Source: Paenibacillus dendritiformis (GTDB lineage Bacteria; Bacillota; Bacilli; Paenibacillales; Paenibacillaceae). Taken from it: DNA of 64,000 bases. Where the stretch lies: assembly GCF_021654795.1 (NCBI RefSeq), contig NZ_AP025344.1:558001-622000 (forward strand), given 5' to 3'. Below the pieces are notes generated by a model. The model was given only the letters and a program-made list of their open reading frames with translations, did no database searches and had not been told where the DNA came from. The position numbers were made by a program, and so were the translations under genes. This document shows, one piece after another, positions 26,927 through 38,800 of this stretch; the stretch's first letter is position 1, and each line of letters opens with the position of its first letter.

Positions 26927-29900
26927 ATGTCCATACAGCCATACAGTGAAAAAGCCTTGGCAGCGGCCAAGCAGAAGGACAAGAAGGCGCTGCTGCTCAA
27001 TGCCGTGTCCGGCGAGATTCCCAAGCCGATCATCCCCTATACTTGGAGTCATCGAACCGGGGAATCCGCTTCCAATGAGCCCGTGCGCTCGTTGGCCGTC
27101 CTACTTCCCGACAGAGTGGCAGGGCAGGCGCTTAGAGTCAGCAACGGCTCGGATATGAACGTGCATGCGCTGGCCACGGCGGCCGCCGCTTTATTGGTTT
27201 ATAAATATTCCGGGTGTGAAGATTTTCTGCTCGGCATCCCTTCGACCGTCGTGCGGATTCACTTGCAAAGCGGGATGACGTTCAAGGAGTTGCTTTTGGA
27301 CACACGGAAGCGCATGGCTGCCGCGCATGAATATAAAGACTATCCCTTGGAAGTGATTGCGACTGAATTGGGATTGACATGGGGGCCTGACGACAATCCT
27401 TTTTTTGATGTTGCCGTCATGATGAATAACATTCATGACCCAACATGGATGAGAGAGGTGCCGTCGCCCTTCGTTATGGCTGCAAGCCGCGACGAGCATA
27501 GTCTGAGACTGACATTGCATTTTCAGCCGCGTCTCTATGACGAAGCCGCGGCGCGGAGATTTTTGGACCATTATATTTATCTGTTCGACCAGGCGCTCTC
27601 TCATCCGGATATTCCGCTCGCACAACTTGCTATGGCAGACGATTCAGATCTGAAGATGCAAGCGCCTGGGCAGATAGGGGAATGTGCCGGGCCGGATCGT
27701 CAGGTTACCCTGCATCACATGTTTGAATGGCAAGCCGCGGCGAGGCCGGATCATACGGCACTTGTATACGGGAGCCAGCACATGACTTATCGCGAATTAA
27801 ATGAGAGAGCCGAGCGAATTGCCGGCGCATTGCGCCACAAAGGCGTGACCAGGGAAACGATTGTCGCGGTCATGGCAGAGCGCTCTTTTGATATGGTTGC
27901 CAGCATTCTTGGGGTGTTAAAGGCGGGGGGAGCTTATTTGCCGGTTGAGCCGTCCCTGCCTGAAGAACGGATTCGTTATATGTTGGAAGATTGTCGTGCC
28001 AAATATTTGTTAACCAGCAAAAGCATACATAAAGCGGCTTCCATGCTCTGTGAGTCGACGATTTATCTGGAAACGATCGAGGAGGAACCATCGGCAGATA
28101 AAACACAGGATGAAGCTTCGCCTGAAGCTGCGGCATATATCATATATACATCGGGGACTTCGGGCAATCCCAAGGGAACCGTGATTCAACATCACCATAT
28201 AACAAGTCTTCTGCGCAATACGCTTCCTTTGTTTTCATTCTCTGCGTCGGACCGTTGGACGTTGTTTCATTCATTCAGTTTTGATTTTTCGGTATGGGAG
28301 ATGTTCGGCGCATTGGCCACGGGAGCCTCGTTAATCATCGTGCCGGAGCCGGTGATCAAGAACGCCCAGACCTTTTTGCTCCTGCTGCAAGAGCAGAGAG
28401 TAACCGTCTTGAACCAGACGCCATCCGCCTTCTATCAGCTTATTAGGGAAGAGCGGTCTGGCAAGGGCAGCCATAACAGCCTTCGTTATGTCATTTTCGG
28501 CGGCGAGTCCTTGACTGCCGACAAGCTCCGGGAATGGACCGGGAAGCACCCGAACACGCAGCTTGTCAATATGTATGGCATTACCGAAACAACCGTTCAT
28601 GTTACCTACAAAAAACTAGACAAGCACGCTTTGAATTCCGGCGCCAGCAATATCGGCTATTTGCTGCCTCATTTGCGCGCGATCGTGGTCGATAAAGACC
28701 TGAATCTTGTGCCTCGGGGCGTGCCAGGGGAGTTGTGGATTTCCGGAGAGAGTGTTGCAAGAGGGTATTTAGGCAAGCCCGAGCTGACGGCCCAGCGTTT
28801 TTTGCGGCATCCGCTAATGGGAGAGGAACGATATTATCGTTCGGGGGATCTCGTGCGCATCTGTGCCAACGGGGAAATGGAGTATATCGGCAGAATCGAT
28901 CAGCAAGTGAAAATTAGAGGTTATCGAATTGAGACCAGTGAGATCGAACAAACTTTGCGTCTCCACCCCGATATCGAAGAGGCCGTCGTGCTGCCGCAAA
29001 CGGACGATTCGGGAAATAAAGAACTGGTTGCGTATCTGGTGACAAGGGCTGCGCCCTATGTAGAGGATATACGCGCTTTTCTGGAAACATCCATGCCTTC
29101 TTATATGATCCCGGCCTACTTCTATGAGATTGACGCGATTCCTCTCACGATTAATGGCAAGCTGGACCGGCAGGCGCTGGCGATGAATAGCCGCAGGCTG
29201 GCGACCCAAGCGCAATTCCAGCAGCCGGAAAATGAAATGGAATGGCTCATTTATCGGATTTGGAAGAAGTACATGCCATCTGGAACAGACTACGGGGTGA
29301 ATGACCATATCCTCCATTCAGGCGGGCACTCGCTTATCGCTTCATTAATTATCAATGAACTGAACAGCGAGCTTAAAACAGATTTTACTTTACGGGCGAT
29401 TTTTGAAAACCCGACGATTAAATCGTTGAGCAGATATGCGTCCAGCCGGATGGGACAATCCTATCAATCGATACCCGTGGCGGATACAAGCCGTTTTTAT
29501 CCTTGTTCCTCGGTACAGGCGAGAATGTATTTACATAACGAGCTAGCAGGGGAGAGCACGCTTTACAATATGCCGATCAGGCTGGAACTTGACGGGCCAG
29601 TCGACCCCGACCGCTTCAAGCAAGCCGTGTCGGGCCTCGTCTCAAGGCATAGTGTGCTGCGGACTTATTTTGAGCGTAAGGATGGCTTGCCCGTACAGCG
29701 GATACTCCCGGAAGTGGACTTGAGTCAATGCGTCGAAGTGGTGAGACGGGAGCAATCGGATCTGGAACCTTGCCTGTCCGGGTTTGTGCAACCATTTCGA
29801 TTAGACGCCGCGCCGCTTTTTCGGGTGAAACTTATCTTATGCCCTGGCGATAAGCATGTACTATTGTTTGATCTGCATCATTTGATTGCGGACGGGACAT

Positions 29901-32900
29901 CGCTGGACATTTTGCTGCGGGATTTATTGTCGCTATATGCTGGGGAAGCATTAGCGCCTATTCCAATCCAGTACAAAGATTATGCGGTATGGCAGCAGCA
30001 GCTCCTGTCCACGGAACGAATGGCTGCGCATGAACATTATTGGCTGGAGGAATTCCGGGAAAAAGCTCCATTGCTCTCGCTGCCACTCGATTTTGCACGA
30101 AGTGGCGACTTGCCTGTCGACGGGGATGTGTACACCGCTTCCGGGGGCGAGGCTCTCTTCCGTCAGCTTACCGAGCTGGCAAACAGGCAAGGCACGACGC
30201 TGTTTGCACTTTTGCTGGCAGCCTATTTTGTTCTGCTTCACAAATATTCCGGACAAGAGGATATTGTGGTGGGCGCCCCTGTGGATGGCCGGGATCATTT
30301 CGATTTGAAGCAGCTTGCAGGCGCTCTGGTCAATACGATTGCGCTGCGGTGCAGACCGTCGGGGGCCAAGACATTCGCTCAATTTGTGGATGAAGTGAAG
30401 GAACGGCTGTTGTTGGCGCTCGAGCATCAGCGTTACCCTTTCGAGGAGTTGGTTGGCAGACTGCAGCTGTCGAGAGACGCAGGCCATCATCCGTTATTCG
30501 ACACATGGTTCTCTGTACAGACCATTCAACCACCGGCATGCCAACATTTCGGAATAAAGTGGAAGCCGTTCTCTGCGGGGGTGTCCAAATTCGATATCAG
30601 CTTGTATGCGGTCGTGAACGATAATGCCCTTGAATTTATGTGGGAGTACCGCTCCAAGCTATTCGCGCGGGATACCATTGCCCGCATGTCGGCGCATTTT
30701 CAACAGTTGCTGAGGCAGATTGCGAATAACCCTCGGCAGACCCTGGATGAGATAAGGTTAATAACCGGGGAAGAGGAGCATCGCATCCTGCATACATTCA
30801 ACGATACGGCGCTTGAATATCGCGGTCCTCGCCGTATTCACCGCTTGTTCGAGCAGATGGCGGAATTATATTCGAATCAGACGGCGCTTATCTCCGGTCA
30901 AGCTTCCTATACCTTTAGCGAATTGAATATTCAATCCAACCGACTGGCAAGGAAGCTGAGGCAGGCGGGTGTCGGCCGGCAGAGCGTTGTTGGCGTGATG
31001 TTGAATCGGACCATTTATTTACCAGTGGGATTGCTCGCCGTATTGAAGGCGGGTGGCGCCTATTTGCCGTTGGATGGGGACTATCCGAGAGACCGGATTC
31101 AAGCCATCCTGCGGAACAGCCGCGTCCGCATGCTGCTGGCGCAACCAGAGCAGGCAGAATTCATTTCATCCCTCAATTATCATGGCGATATTGTTTATGT
31201 CGATGATGGAGTCCGATTGGACGAGGATGAATCGAATCTTGAGGATGAAGAGGAGCCGGCGGATCTCGCTTATGTGCTGTATACATCAGGCACCACTGGA
31301 TCGCCTAAAGGCGTCATGATCCGCCATGACAATGTTCTGAATTTCATCCATGCGATGAGCGACAGGATAGAATTTGCTCCGGGCAAGTCGATACTGGCGC
31401 TTACGACGATTTCGTTTGACATTTTCTTTGTAGAGTTGCTTCTGGCTCTATGCAAGGGCATGATCGTTCTGCTGGCGGACGAGGCGCAGCAGAAGGATCC
31501 GGAATTGGCGCATGCCTTCCTGAAGCGCACGCCGATTCATATGCTGCAACTTACGCCTTCTCGTGTCTCCATGTTCCTGGACAATCCGTACGGCAGAGGA
31601 ATACTCGAACAGGCGGAACAAATATTGGTCGGCGGCGAGCAGTTCCCTCTTGCGCTTCTTCAACAATTGCAGCGCGTCGCGAAGGGGAGAATTTATAACT
31701 TATATGGACCTACGGAAACGACGATCTGGTCAACTCTGCAGGAGCTGACGGCTTCCAACCGGATCGATATCGGACGCCCGCTTGCCAATACTTCTGTGTA
31801 TGTAGTGGATCATAGCCGGCAACTGCTTCCTATTGGCGTGCCCGGGGAGTTGTACATAGCGGGAGCCGGAGTATCTTCAGGCTATTATTTTAATGAGGAG
31901 TTAACGGGGCAAAAGTTCGTGCCGGATCACTTCGCAGGGCATGGATATATGTACCGGACGGGAGATCTGGTCAAATGGTTGGAAGACGGATGCCTTATGT
32001 ATCTGGGACGGTTGGATTATCAGATTAAAGTTCGGGGCTACCGAATCGATATCGAAGAAGTAGAGGAGGCGCTTGCCTCTTACCCCGGAATTACGAACGC
32101 CGTCATTGCGGCTCAGCAGGGGGAAGGAAGCAGCCAATCCCTGGTTGCCTATTATACGGCGGGCCAACGATTCGATAGCCAGGATATCAGGAGCTTCCTG
32201 CAGGACAAGCTGCCCGCCTATATGATTCCTGGCCGATTCGCCCGGATAGAAGCGATCCCCTTAACCCCGAACGGGAAGATCGACCGGAAGTCGCTGCCCG
32301 GGATCGGTGAATTGCCGGTGGACAACGAGGCGGAGAGCATCGCCGCGCCAGAAAACGCAACGGAACGTCTGCTGGCGGCGATATGGTCGGAAGTGCTGGG
32401 CGCGGGACATGTCATCGGGGTTAATGACAATTTCTTTGATCACGGTGGGAATTCACTCCAGGCCGGTAAAATATTGCTGGCCGTTCAAAAGCGTACAGGT
32501 GCGGCATTGTCCTTGCGGCAATTTTTTCTTCGTCCGACGATTCGGGCGTTAAGCGGCCTGGTACAAGAGGCGGCGACGGCGAAAGCGCTGGTTATTCCTT
32601 CTGCGGAGGCGGCCAAGCATTATCCGCTATCGCCCGCGCAGAAACGCATTTATTTCTTGCAAGAGCTTGACGGCACAGGGATTTCCTACAATATGCCGTT
32701 TGTTGTAAGGATTAAGGGGAAGCTTGAGCGGGAGCGCCTGTCCCAAGCGCTGAATCAGCTTGTCGTCAGGCATGAGTCGCTGAGGACAAGTTTTACGCTT
32801 GTGGATGGACAGCCGGTTCAACAGGTCCATGAATACGCGAAGGTTTCGCTTACAACCGCGACAGCACAATCCTTGCAGGAACTGAAGGACAGGATCGGTT

Positions 32901-35806
32901 CCTTTATCAAGCCCTTTTCCTTGGCACGGCCGCCGCTGCTGCGCGTTGCCGCTGTTGAGATGCAATCGGGCGATACCGTGTTCATGCTCGATATGCATCA
33001 TATTATTTCCGATGGAGTCAGCTCTGATATTTTTATCGAAGACTTGCTTCGCCTATACAACGGGGAAGGCCTCCCGCAGGCGTCAGCGATAACGTATAAG
33101 GATTACAGCGTATGGCAGAACAGCTTGCTGGATTCGGAGCTGTACCGGAATCAGGAGGCCTATTGGCTGAAGACGTTCCAAGGAGAACTGCCGGTGCTGG
33201 ATTTGCCCGTTGATTTTCCTAGAGCGGCGGTAAAGGGATATGAGGGCAGCACGGTCTCTGTCCGCGTAGAGCAGCCTTTACGGATGAAGCTTCAGCGGTT
33301 TGCGTCAGATTCCGACGCGACGCTGAATATGGTGATGTTGTCCGCTTATTATGCGCTGCTGTTCCGATACACCTGGCAAGAAGACATTATCGTCGGCGTG
33401 CCTGCCGCCAACCGGCAGCAGGAAGAGGTGCAGCATATTATCGGCATGTTCGTCAATACGCTGGCACTTCGCTCATTTCCGCACGCCGGCACATCGGTGC
33501 GGGAGTATATAGCCGAAGTGAAGGAAATCGTGCTCCAAGCCTATGAGAATCAGCAATATCCGTTTGAGAATCTGGTTGAAAACCTGAATTTGCCTAGAGA
33601 TTTGAGCCGCAACCCGTTGTTTGATACGATGTTCAGCTTTCAGTCGAAGCATAGCCAGTGGAGCGCGGATATCGAGGCAGAGCCTGTTGCCTTTGAATTC
33701 CCGGTCTCCAAGTTCGATCTGTCTGTCAATGTGCTGGAGACACCGGATCAGCTTCAAGTGGAATTCGAATACAGCGCGGATTTGTTCCGTCCGGCAACGG
33801 TACAGAGAATGATCCGGCATTATCTTCGCATGCTGGAAGGCTTTGCGGACAACCCTGAAGCCACGCTTGGCGACATCATCTTCCTTGCCGATGCGGAGAA
33901 GCATCAATTGCTTCACGAGTTTCACCGCAGTCTGGCAGACAATGCGGAGGACACAAGCTTTTATGCCGTCTTTGAGACTGTCGTACAGCAACATCCTCAT
34001 CGAACCGCCGTTGTGTTCGAGCAAGAAGAGATGACTTACTTGGAACTGGACAGAAAGGTGTCTCAACTGGCGCAGGCGTTATATGACAAGGGCGCGGGAC
34101 CAAACACCAAGGTTTGCATTTTGATCGATCGCTCGATCGACATGCTCGTGGGGATTTTGGCCGCGCTGAAGACAGGAGCGGCATATGTCCCGCTTGATCC
34201 GATGTACCCTGCAGAACGCATTCATTATATGCTTGGCGATTGTGAGGCCGATATTTTGCTGCATCAGGGAACGGCGGGGGAGAGCATTCCGTTTGCGGGC
34301 CAGCGGCTAAATATCAACGACCCGGGCATATTTGCGGGAGAGGGGCTGCAAAGACGCATACCGAACCAGCCAACCGATTTGCTGTATATCGTCTATACAT
34401 CCGGCTCAACGGGCAAGCCAAAAGGCGTCATGATACAGCATGATCAATTCATGAATATGTGCCTCGTCTGGCGGAAGGAATACGGACTGCATTCGCCGGA
34501 CTTCAGCGTGCTGCAGATAGCGAGCATTTCCTTCGACGTATTCTCGGGCGATCTCGGCAGAACTCTGTTGCACGGCGGGAAATTGGTGATTTGTTCGCAG
34601 GAAGATAAATTTGATTTTCAACGGTTGTACAGGCTGATGGAGCGGCACAGGATTACGATGTTTGAGTCGACTGCGGCCATGATCGTTCCGTTAATGAACT
34701 ATATTTATGACAAGCGGCTTGATATTTCTTTTCTGAAATTGCTTATTATCGGGTCGGATGTGTGCCGGGTTGAAGATTATGACACCTTGTATCGCAGATT
34801 CGGCAGCCAGATGCGCATCATCAACAGTTATGGCGTGACGGAGGCGGCGGTCGATGCCAGTTATTTCGAGATGAACGCCCGCAGTCCGTTGACGGGAACA
34901 AGCGTGCCAATCGGCCGTCCGCTTCCCAACGTACGTTTTTATATTTTGGATGAACGGAAAAACATGGTTCCTGTTGGCGTGACAGGAGAACTGTATATCG
35001 GCGGCAAGAGTGTCGGACGAGGTTATTACGGACAGGACCGGCTGACACAGGAAAGATTTTTGCCGGATCCGTATTTGCCGGGCGAGAGGATGTACCGCAC
35101 GGGAGACCGAGCGAAATGGCTGGCTGACGGCATGGCAGAGTTCCTGGGAAGAATGGATCATCAAGTGAAAATCAGGGGTCTTCGAATAGAAACCGGAGAG
35201 ATCGAGAACCGCTTGCGAAAGCATGCCCGGATTCAAGAAGCGGTGGTCATGGCACGGCAGGATCATCAGAAGGAACCTTATTTATGCGCCTATTATGTAT
35301 CCGGCGACGAGATCGACAGTCTGGAGCTAAAAGACTATCTAGCCGGGTTCCTTCCTGATTATATGGTTCCCGCGCATTTTGTAAGATTGGACAAAATGCC
35401 GCTGAGCGCAAACGGAAAAATCGACAACAAGCAATTCCCTGCGCCGAATTCGATCCGGAGCCTATCAGACGAACGGCGCAGCGAGCCGGAAACCGAGCTC
35501 GAGCGAAGGCTGGTAACCATTTGGAAGACAACCCTGTCTATCGAGGAAATCGGAATTGACGATAATTTTTTCGATTTGGGCGGGAACTCCATGGATATTT
35601 TGCGGATCAACAATCGAATTAAAGAAGAACTGTCACTTGACTTTACGGTGGCTACTCTGTTCCGATACCCGACCATTCGTTCATTCCTCCGCCAGCTTCA
35701 GAGCCAGGAGGATGCGCTTGCGAGCGCGGGCAAGGATAAGGCGGCGTTGATTCAGGAAGGGAAGCATCGCCAAAAGGAGCTCCTGCAAAGAAGAAGAAAG
35801 AGGTAG
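26927..35806 (+). CDS. NRPS gene B: half-C-A(Thr)-T-C-A(Gly)-T-C-A(Orn)-T
   Basis: The synthetase has 2959 residues. Residues 1-250 match only the C-terminal lobe of a condensation domain and lack HHxxxDG. Then come A (pocket D-F-W-N-I-G-M-V-H, the threonine code), T (S802), C (HHLIADG at 984), A (D-I-V-Q-L-G-L-I-W, glycine-like), T (S1843), C (HHIISDG at 2024), A (D-V-G-E-I-G-S-V-D, ornithine code) and T (S2888). The tail is basic (ELLQRRRKR). All C domains look like L-donor types and there is no epimerase. The chain is passed from a carrier domain straight to the ketosynthase of gene C. Pocket codes were read by hand, so the amino-acid calls are predictions. Confidence 0.93.
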   Translation: MSIQPYSEKALAAAKQKDKKALLLNAVSGEIPKPIIPYTWSHRTGESASNEPVRSLAVLLPDRVAGQALRVSNGSDMNVHALATAAAALLVYKYSGCEDFLLGIPSTVVRIHLQSGMTFKELLLDTRKRMAAAHEYKDYPLEVIATELGLTWGPDDNPFFDVAVMMNNIHDPTWMREVPSPFVMAASRDEHSLRLTLHFQPRLYDEAAARRFLDHYIYLFDQALSHPDIPLAQLAMADDSDLKMQAPGQIGECAGPDRQVTLHHMFEWQAAARPDHTALVYGSQHMTYRELNERAERIAGALRHKGVTRETIVAVMAERSFDMVASILGVLKAGGAYLPVEPSLPEERIRYMLEDCRAKYLLTSKSIHKAASMLCESTIYLETIEEEPSADKTQDEASPEAAAYIIYTSGTSGNPKGTVIQHHHITSLLRNTLPLFSFSASDRWTLFHSFSFDFSVWEMFGALATGASLIIVPEPVIKNAQTFLLLLQEQRVTVLNQTPSAFYQLIREERSGKGSHNSLRYVIFGGESLTADKLREWTGKHPNTQLVNMYGITETTVHVTYKKLDKHALNSGASNIGYLLPHLRAIVVDKDLNLVPRGVPGELWISGESVARGYLGKPELTAQRFLRHPLMGEERYYRSGDLVRICANGEMEYIGRIDQQVKIRGYRIETSEIEQTLRLHPDIEEAVVLPQTDDSGNKELVAYLVTRAAPYVEDIRAFLETSMPSYMIPAYFYEIDAIPLTINGKLDRQALAMNSRRLATQAQFQQPENEMEWLIYRIWKKYMPSGTDYGVNDHILHSGGHSLIASLIINELNSELKTDFTLRAIFENPTIKSLSRYASSRMGQSYQSIPVADTSRFYPCSSVQARMYLHNELAGESTLYNMPIRLELDGPVDPDRFKQAVSGLVSRHSVLRTYFERKDGLPVQRILPEVDLSQCVEVVRREQSDLEPCLSGFVQPFRLDAAPLFRVKLILCPGDKHVLLFDLHHLIADGTSLDILLRDLLSLYAGEALAPIPIQYKDYAVWQQQLLSTERMAAHEHYWLEEFREKAPLLSLPLDFARSGDLPVDGDVYTASGGEALFRQLTELANRQGTTLFALLLAAYFVLLHKYSGQEDIVVGAPVDGRDHFDLKQLAGALVNTIALRCRPSGAKTFAQFVDEVKERLLLALEHQRYPFEELVGRLQLSRDAGHHPLFDTWFSVQTIQPPACQHFGIKWKPFSAGVSKFDISLYAVVNDNALEFMWEYRSKLFARDTIARMSAHFQQLLRQIANNPRQTLDEIRLITGEEEHRILHTFNDTALEYRGPRRIHRLFEQMAELYSNQTALISGQASYTFSELNIQSNRLARKLRQAGVGRQSVVGVMLNRTIYLPVGLLAVLKAGGAYLPLDGDYPRDRIQAILRNSRVRMLLAQPEQAEFISSLNYHGDIVYVDDGVRLDEDESNLEDEEEPADLAYVLYTSGTTGSPKGVMIRHDNVLNFIHAMSDRIEFAPGKSILALTTISFDIFFVELLLALCKGMIVLLADEAQQKDPELAHAFLKRTPIHMLQLTPSRVSMFLDNPYGRGILEQAEQILVGGEQFPLALLQQLQRVAKGRIYNLYGPTETTIWSTLQELTASNRIDIGRPLANTSVYVVDHSRQLLPIGVPGELYIAGAGVSSGYYFNEELTGQKFVPDHFAGHGYMYRTGDLVKWLEDGCLMYLGRLDYQIKVRGYRIDIEEVEEALASYPGITNAVIAAQQGEGSSQSLVAYYTAGQRFDSQDIRSFLQDKLPAYMIPGRFARIEAIPLTPNGKIDRKSLPGIGELPVDNEAESIAAPENATERLLAAIWSEVLGAGHVIGVNDNFFDHGGNSLQAGKILLAVQKRTGAALSLRQFFLRPTIRALSGLVQEAATAKALVIPSAEAAKHYPLSPAQKRIYFLQELDGTGISYNMPFVVRIKGKLERERLSQALNQLVVRHESLRTSFTLVDGQPVQQVHEYAKVSLTTATAQSLQELKDRIGSFIKPFSLARPPLLRVAAVEMQSGDTVFMLDMHHIISDGVSSDIFIEDLLRLYNGEGLPQASAITYKDYSVWQNSLLDSELYRNQEAYWLKTFQGELPVLDLPVDFPRAAVKGYEGSTVSVRVEQPLRMKLQRFASDSDATLNMVMLSAYYALLFRYTWQEDIIVGVPAANRQQEEVQHIIGMFVNTLALRSFPHAGTSVREYIAEVKEIVLQAYENQQYPFENLVENLNLPRDLSRNPLFDTMFSFQSKHSQWSADIEAEPVAFEFPVSKFDLSVNVLETPDQLQVEFEYSADLFRPATVQRMIRHYLRMLEGFADNPEATLGDIIFLADAEKHQLLHEFHRSLADNAEDTSFYAVFETVVQQHPHRTAVVFEQEEMTYLELDRKVSQLAQALYDKGAGPNTKVCILIDRSIDMLVGILAALKTGAAYVPLDPMYPAERIHYMLGDCEADILLHQGTAGESIPFAGQRLNINDPGIFAGEGLQRRIPNQPTDLLYIVYTSGSTGKPKGVMIQHDQFMNMCLVWRKEYGLHSPDFSVLQIASISFDVFSGDLGRTLLHGGKLVICSQEDKFDFQRLYRLMERHRITMFESTAAMIVPLMNYIYDKRLDISFLKLLIIGSDVCRVEDYDTLYRRFGSQMRIINSYGVTEAAVDASYFEMNARSPLTGTSVPIGRPLPNVRFYILDERKNMVPVGVTGELYIGGKSVGRGYYGQDRLTQERFLPDPYLPGERMYRTGDRAKWLADGMAEFLGRMDHQVKIRGLRIETGEIENRLRKHARIQEAVVMARQDHQKEPYLCAYYVSGDEIDSLELKDYLAGFLPDYMVPAHFVRLDKMPLSANGKIDNKQFPAPNSIRSLSDERRSEPETELERRLVTIWKTTLSIEEIGIDDNFFDLGGNSMDILRINNRIKEELSLDFTVATLFRYPTIRSFLRQLQSQEDALASAGKDKAALIQEGKHRQKELLQRRRKR

Positions 35807-35817
35807 CTTCGCAAATG

Positions 35818-35845
35818 GGCAAACCGCTGCCGGCAGCGGTTTGCC
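35818..35845. other. Perfect 28-bp palindrome between synthetase genes B and C
   Basis: The left half GGCAAACCGCTGCC is the exact reverse complement of the right half. In RNA it would form a very stable hairpin. There is no T-tract after it. It lies 12 bases past the gene B stop and 35 bases before gene C. It could limit read-through, mark an RNA-processing site or stabilise the upstream message. Confidence 0.6.
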
Positions 35846-35880
35846 GTTCCTGATAAGTAAGAGGGCAAAGGAGACGTGTC

Positions 35881-38800
35881 ATGGAAAGCAACAAACTGAC
35901 CGGGTTTGAGATCGCCATAATCGGCATGTCGGGCAGATTTCCGGGAGCGGCCAATGTGGACGAGTTTTGGAATAATTTGAAGAATGGAGTGGACTCTGTC
36001 ACCTTTTTTACGGACGCAGAGCTTCAGGCAGCGGGAATCGACGAGCAGGTGCTTCGCGATCCCCAATACGTGAAATCGAAAGGGATAGTGGAAGATTACG
36101 ATTGCTTTGACGCATCGTTTTTCGATTACGTTCCGGCCGATGCGGAACTGATGGATCCGCAAATCCGGTTATTCCATGAATGCGCATGGGAAGCGCTTGA
36201 GGAAGGGGGATATGGTTCTCTGCATACGGATGCCGTCATTGGGGTATATGCCGGAGCCTCTTCGAATTTGTTATGGGAGGCGGCGGCTTCTCTGTCTGAT
36301 TCGGCCCCCGAATCGAAGCAATTCGCGGACAGCCAACTGACGGATAAAGATTTTTTATCTTCGCGCGTTTCATACAAGCTGAATTTGAAAGGCCCCAGCG
36401 TCAGCATCTATACCGCCTGTTCCACTTCGCTTGTAGCCGTGCATATGGCTTGTCAAGGCTTGTTGAACGGGGAATGCCATATGGCTCTGGCGGGAGGCGT
36501 ATCCATTGCGCTGCCGCAGGAAAGCGGATATTTGTACCAGGATGGCATGATTATGTCGCCGGACGGGCACTGCCGGGCCTTCGACAAGAGTGCGAACGGC
36601 ACGGTGGGAGGAAGCGGAGCGGGCGCAGTTCTGCTCAAGAGATTGGAGGATGCGATCCAGGACGGGGATCCGATTCATGCGGTCATTAAGGGTTCGGCGA
36701 TCAACAACGACGGGGCGAATAAGTCCGCATTCTCGGCTCCAAGCATCGAGGAACAGAGCAATGTCATCCGCGCCGCCCTGCTGACGGCGGAGGTGTCTCC
36801 CGAGAGCATTTCTTATCTTGAGGCGCATGGAACAGGAACATATATCGGCGATCCGGTGGAGTTGGAAGGCTTGCGTCTCGCGTTCACAGGGACGAAAAAA
36901 GGGTACTGCGCGATCGGATCCGTTAAATCCAATATCGGGCATCTCGATTGTGCCGCCGGCATAGCCGGACTCATCAAGACGGTGCAGGCGTTAAAACATA
37001 AATGTATTCCGCCTACGCTGCATGTAGCTCAACCGAATCCTCAATTCGATTGGATTGACAGTCCTTTTTACATTAATTCCATAGCAAGGGAATGGACCGG
37101 CGCTAATCACGAACCATTGCGCGCGGGAGTCAGCTCGTTCGGCATCGGAGGCACCAATGCTCACGTCATTTTGGAAGAAGCCCCGATCCCTTCCCAGGAC
37201 ATGAACCCGGAGCAGGAAGCGAACAAGGAAGGCCTGCCTTCCCTGCTTGTTCTGTCTGCCCGAACCCAGCCTGCGCTAGAGCGAGCGGCGCACAGACTGG
37301 CAGATTATCTTGTACGGAATCCGAACGCGCAACTAGCCGATGTCGCTTATACGCTTCAGACATCTCGCACGGCGTGGGAATGCAGACAAGCCTTCGTATG
37401 CGCGGATCGAACAGACGCAATGGCTCAATTATTAGACCCATCCCCGCGCATTCATGCAGCGCGCCTGGATACAACCGCCGCTGAAGCCGAGAAGCTGGAG
37501 CTGCTTCTTGAAGCTGCAGCGACGGAATCGAGAGCTGATCATATCCGCGGTATCTTGGAAGATATAGGCCGATACTGGATGGCTGGCGCGAACATTGATT
37601 TTGCCAAAATCCATGTTTCCGCAGGGCGGGTATTGCACTTGCCTACTTATCCATTTGAACGGGTTCGTTATAATCAGCAGATTGAGTTATGCAGGGAACT
37701 GCTCCAACAGGGGCCAAGCCGGACACTCTCGCTTCAATCCCCTTCCCGGCCCCGTAAAAATACGGGCAAATCATCCGACATCTCAGATTGGTTCTATTCG
37801 CCGGCGTGGTCCAGAGTATCCAACGTATGCTTCACCCTGCCGGACGACGCGGCTATCCGGAAGAGCGCATGGGTCATTGTGGCCGATGAAGGCGGGATAG
37901 GCGATTCCATTGCGGGCATCCTTCGACGGGTCACCGAAGAGGTCTATGTGGTAACAGAGGAAGTCCCTTGCGATTTCGGGAAGCTGCCTGACAAGCCCGT
38001 GATTGTCCTGCATCTGGGAAGCGTGAAGGAAGCGGCGAGCGACGGGCTGGACAAGGAAGCTTTTCAAGAGGCTCAGGAAAAAGGATTGTACAGCCTGCTG
38101 GATCAAGTTCGGGCTCTAAGCAAGCTCGAACGCTCCGATATGGCACGTCTGTGTGTCGTGACGAACTTGGGGCAGGAGATTACCGGCAACGAGCGGATTC
38201 AGGCGGAGTCGGCTTCGATGAAGGGGGCATGCCTGGTTATTGCCCAGGAACATCCGAATCTGCAATGCATGATGATTGATCTGGATTATAGTCCAACCGC
38301 CGGCTCGGCAGAAGCATATGCTTATGCGATTATTAGGGAAGCGGTGCAGGAAGCCTTCATTCCCGTTGTAGGCTACCGCAACGGCTATCGGTGGAAGCCA
38401 GGTTATGAACCGATGCCTCTGCCCGTTCGTCAGGCTGAACGCAGCGCATTTCAAGCTGGCGGCGTGTATTGCATTACCGGCGGCTTCGGCAAAATCGGGC
38501 TGACTATCGCGGAATATATTTTGACGAAGGGAAATGCGAACGTTGTATTAATCGGCAGGACGCCGCTTCCTTCAAGAGAGACCTGGAAGGAATATTTGGT
38601 TCCGCAGGAGTCGGAGCCCGGCATTGCCGGCGTCATTCGTTGGGCGCTGCGCATGGAGGAACGCGGAGCGGGGATTATGCTATTGACGGCGGATACAGCC
38701 GAGCATCCCGAACTGCATGCGGCTTTGGGCAAGGCGATCGAACGCTTTGGACAAATTAACGGGATCGTGCATGCGGCGGGGGTAACCAACGGCAAGACGT

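Noticed and set aside
37180..37700. Possible acyltransferase domain after the ketosynthase
   Set aside because: The segment is only a post-KS linker (LVLSARTQPALERAAHRLADYL, then LPTYPFERVRY). No GQGSQ or GHSxG motif is present and it is too short.
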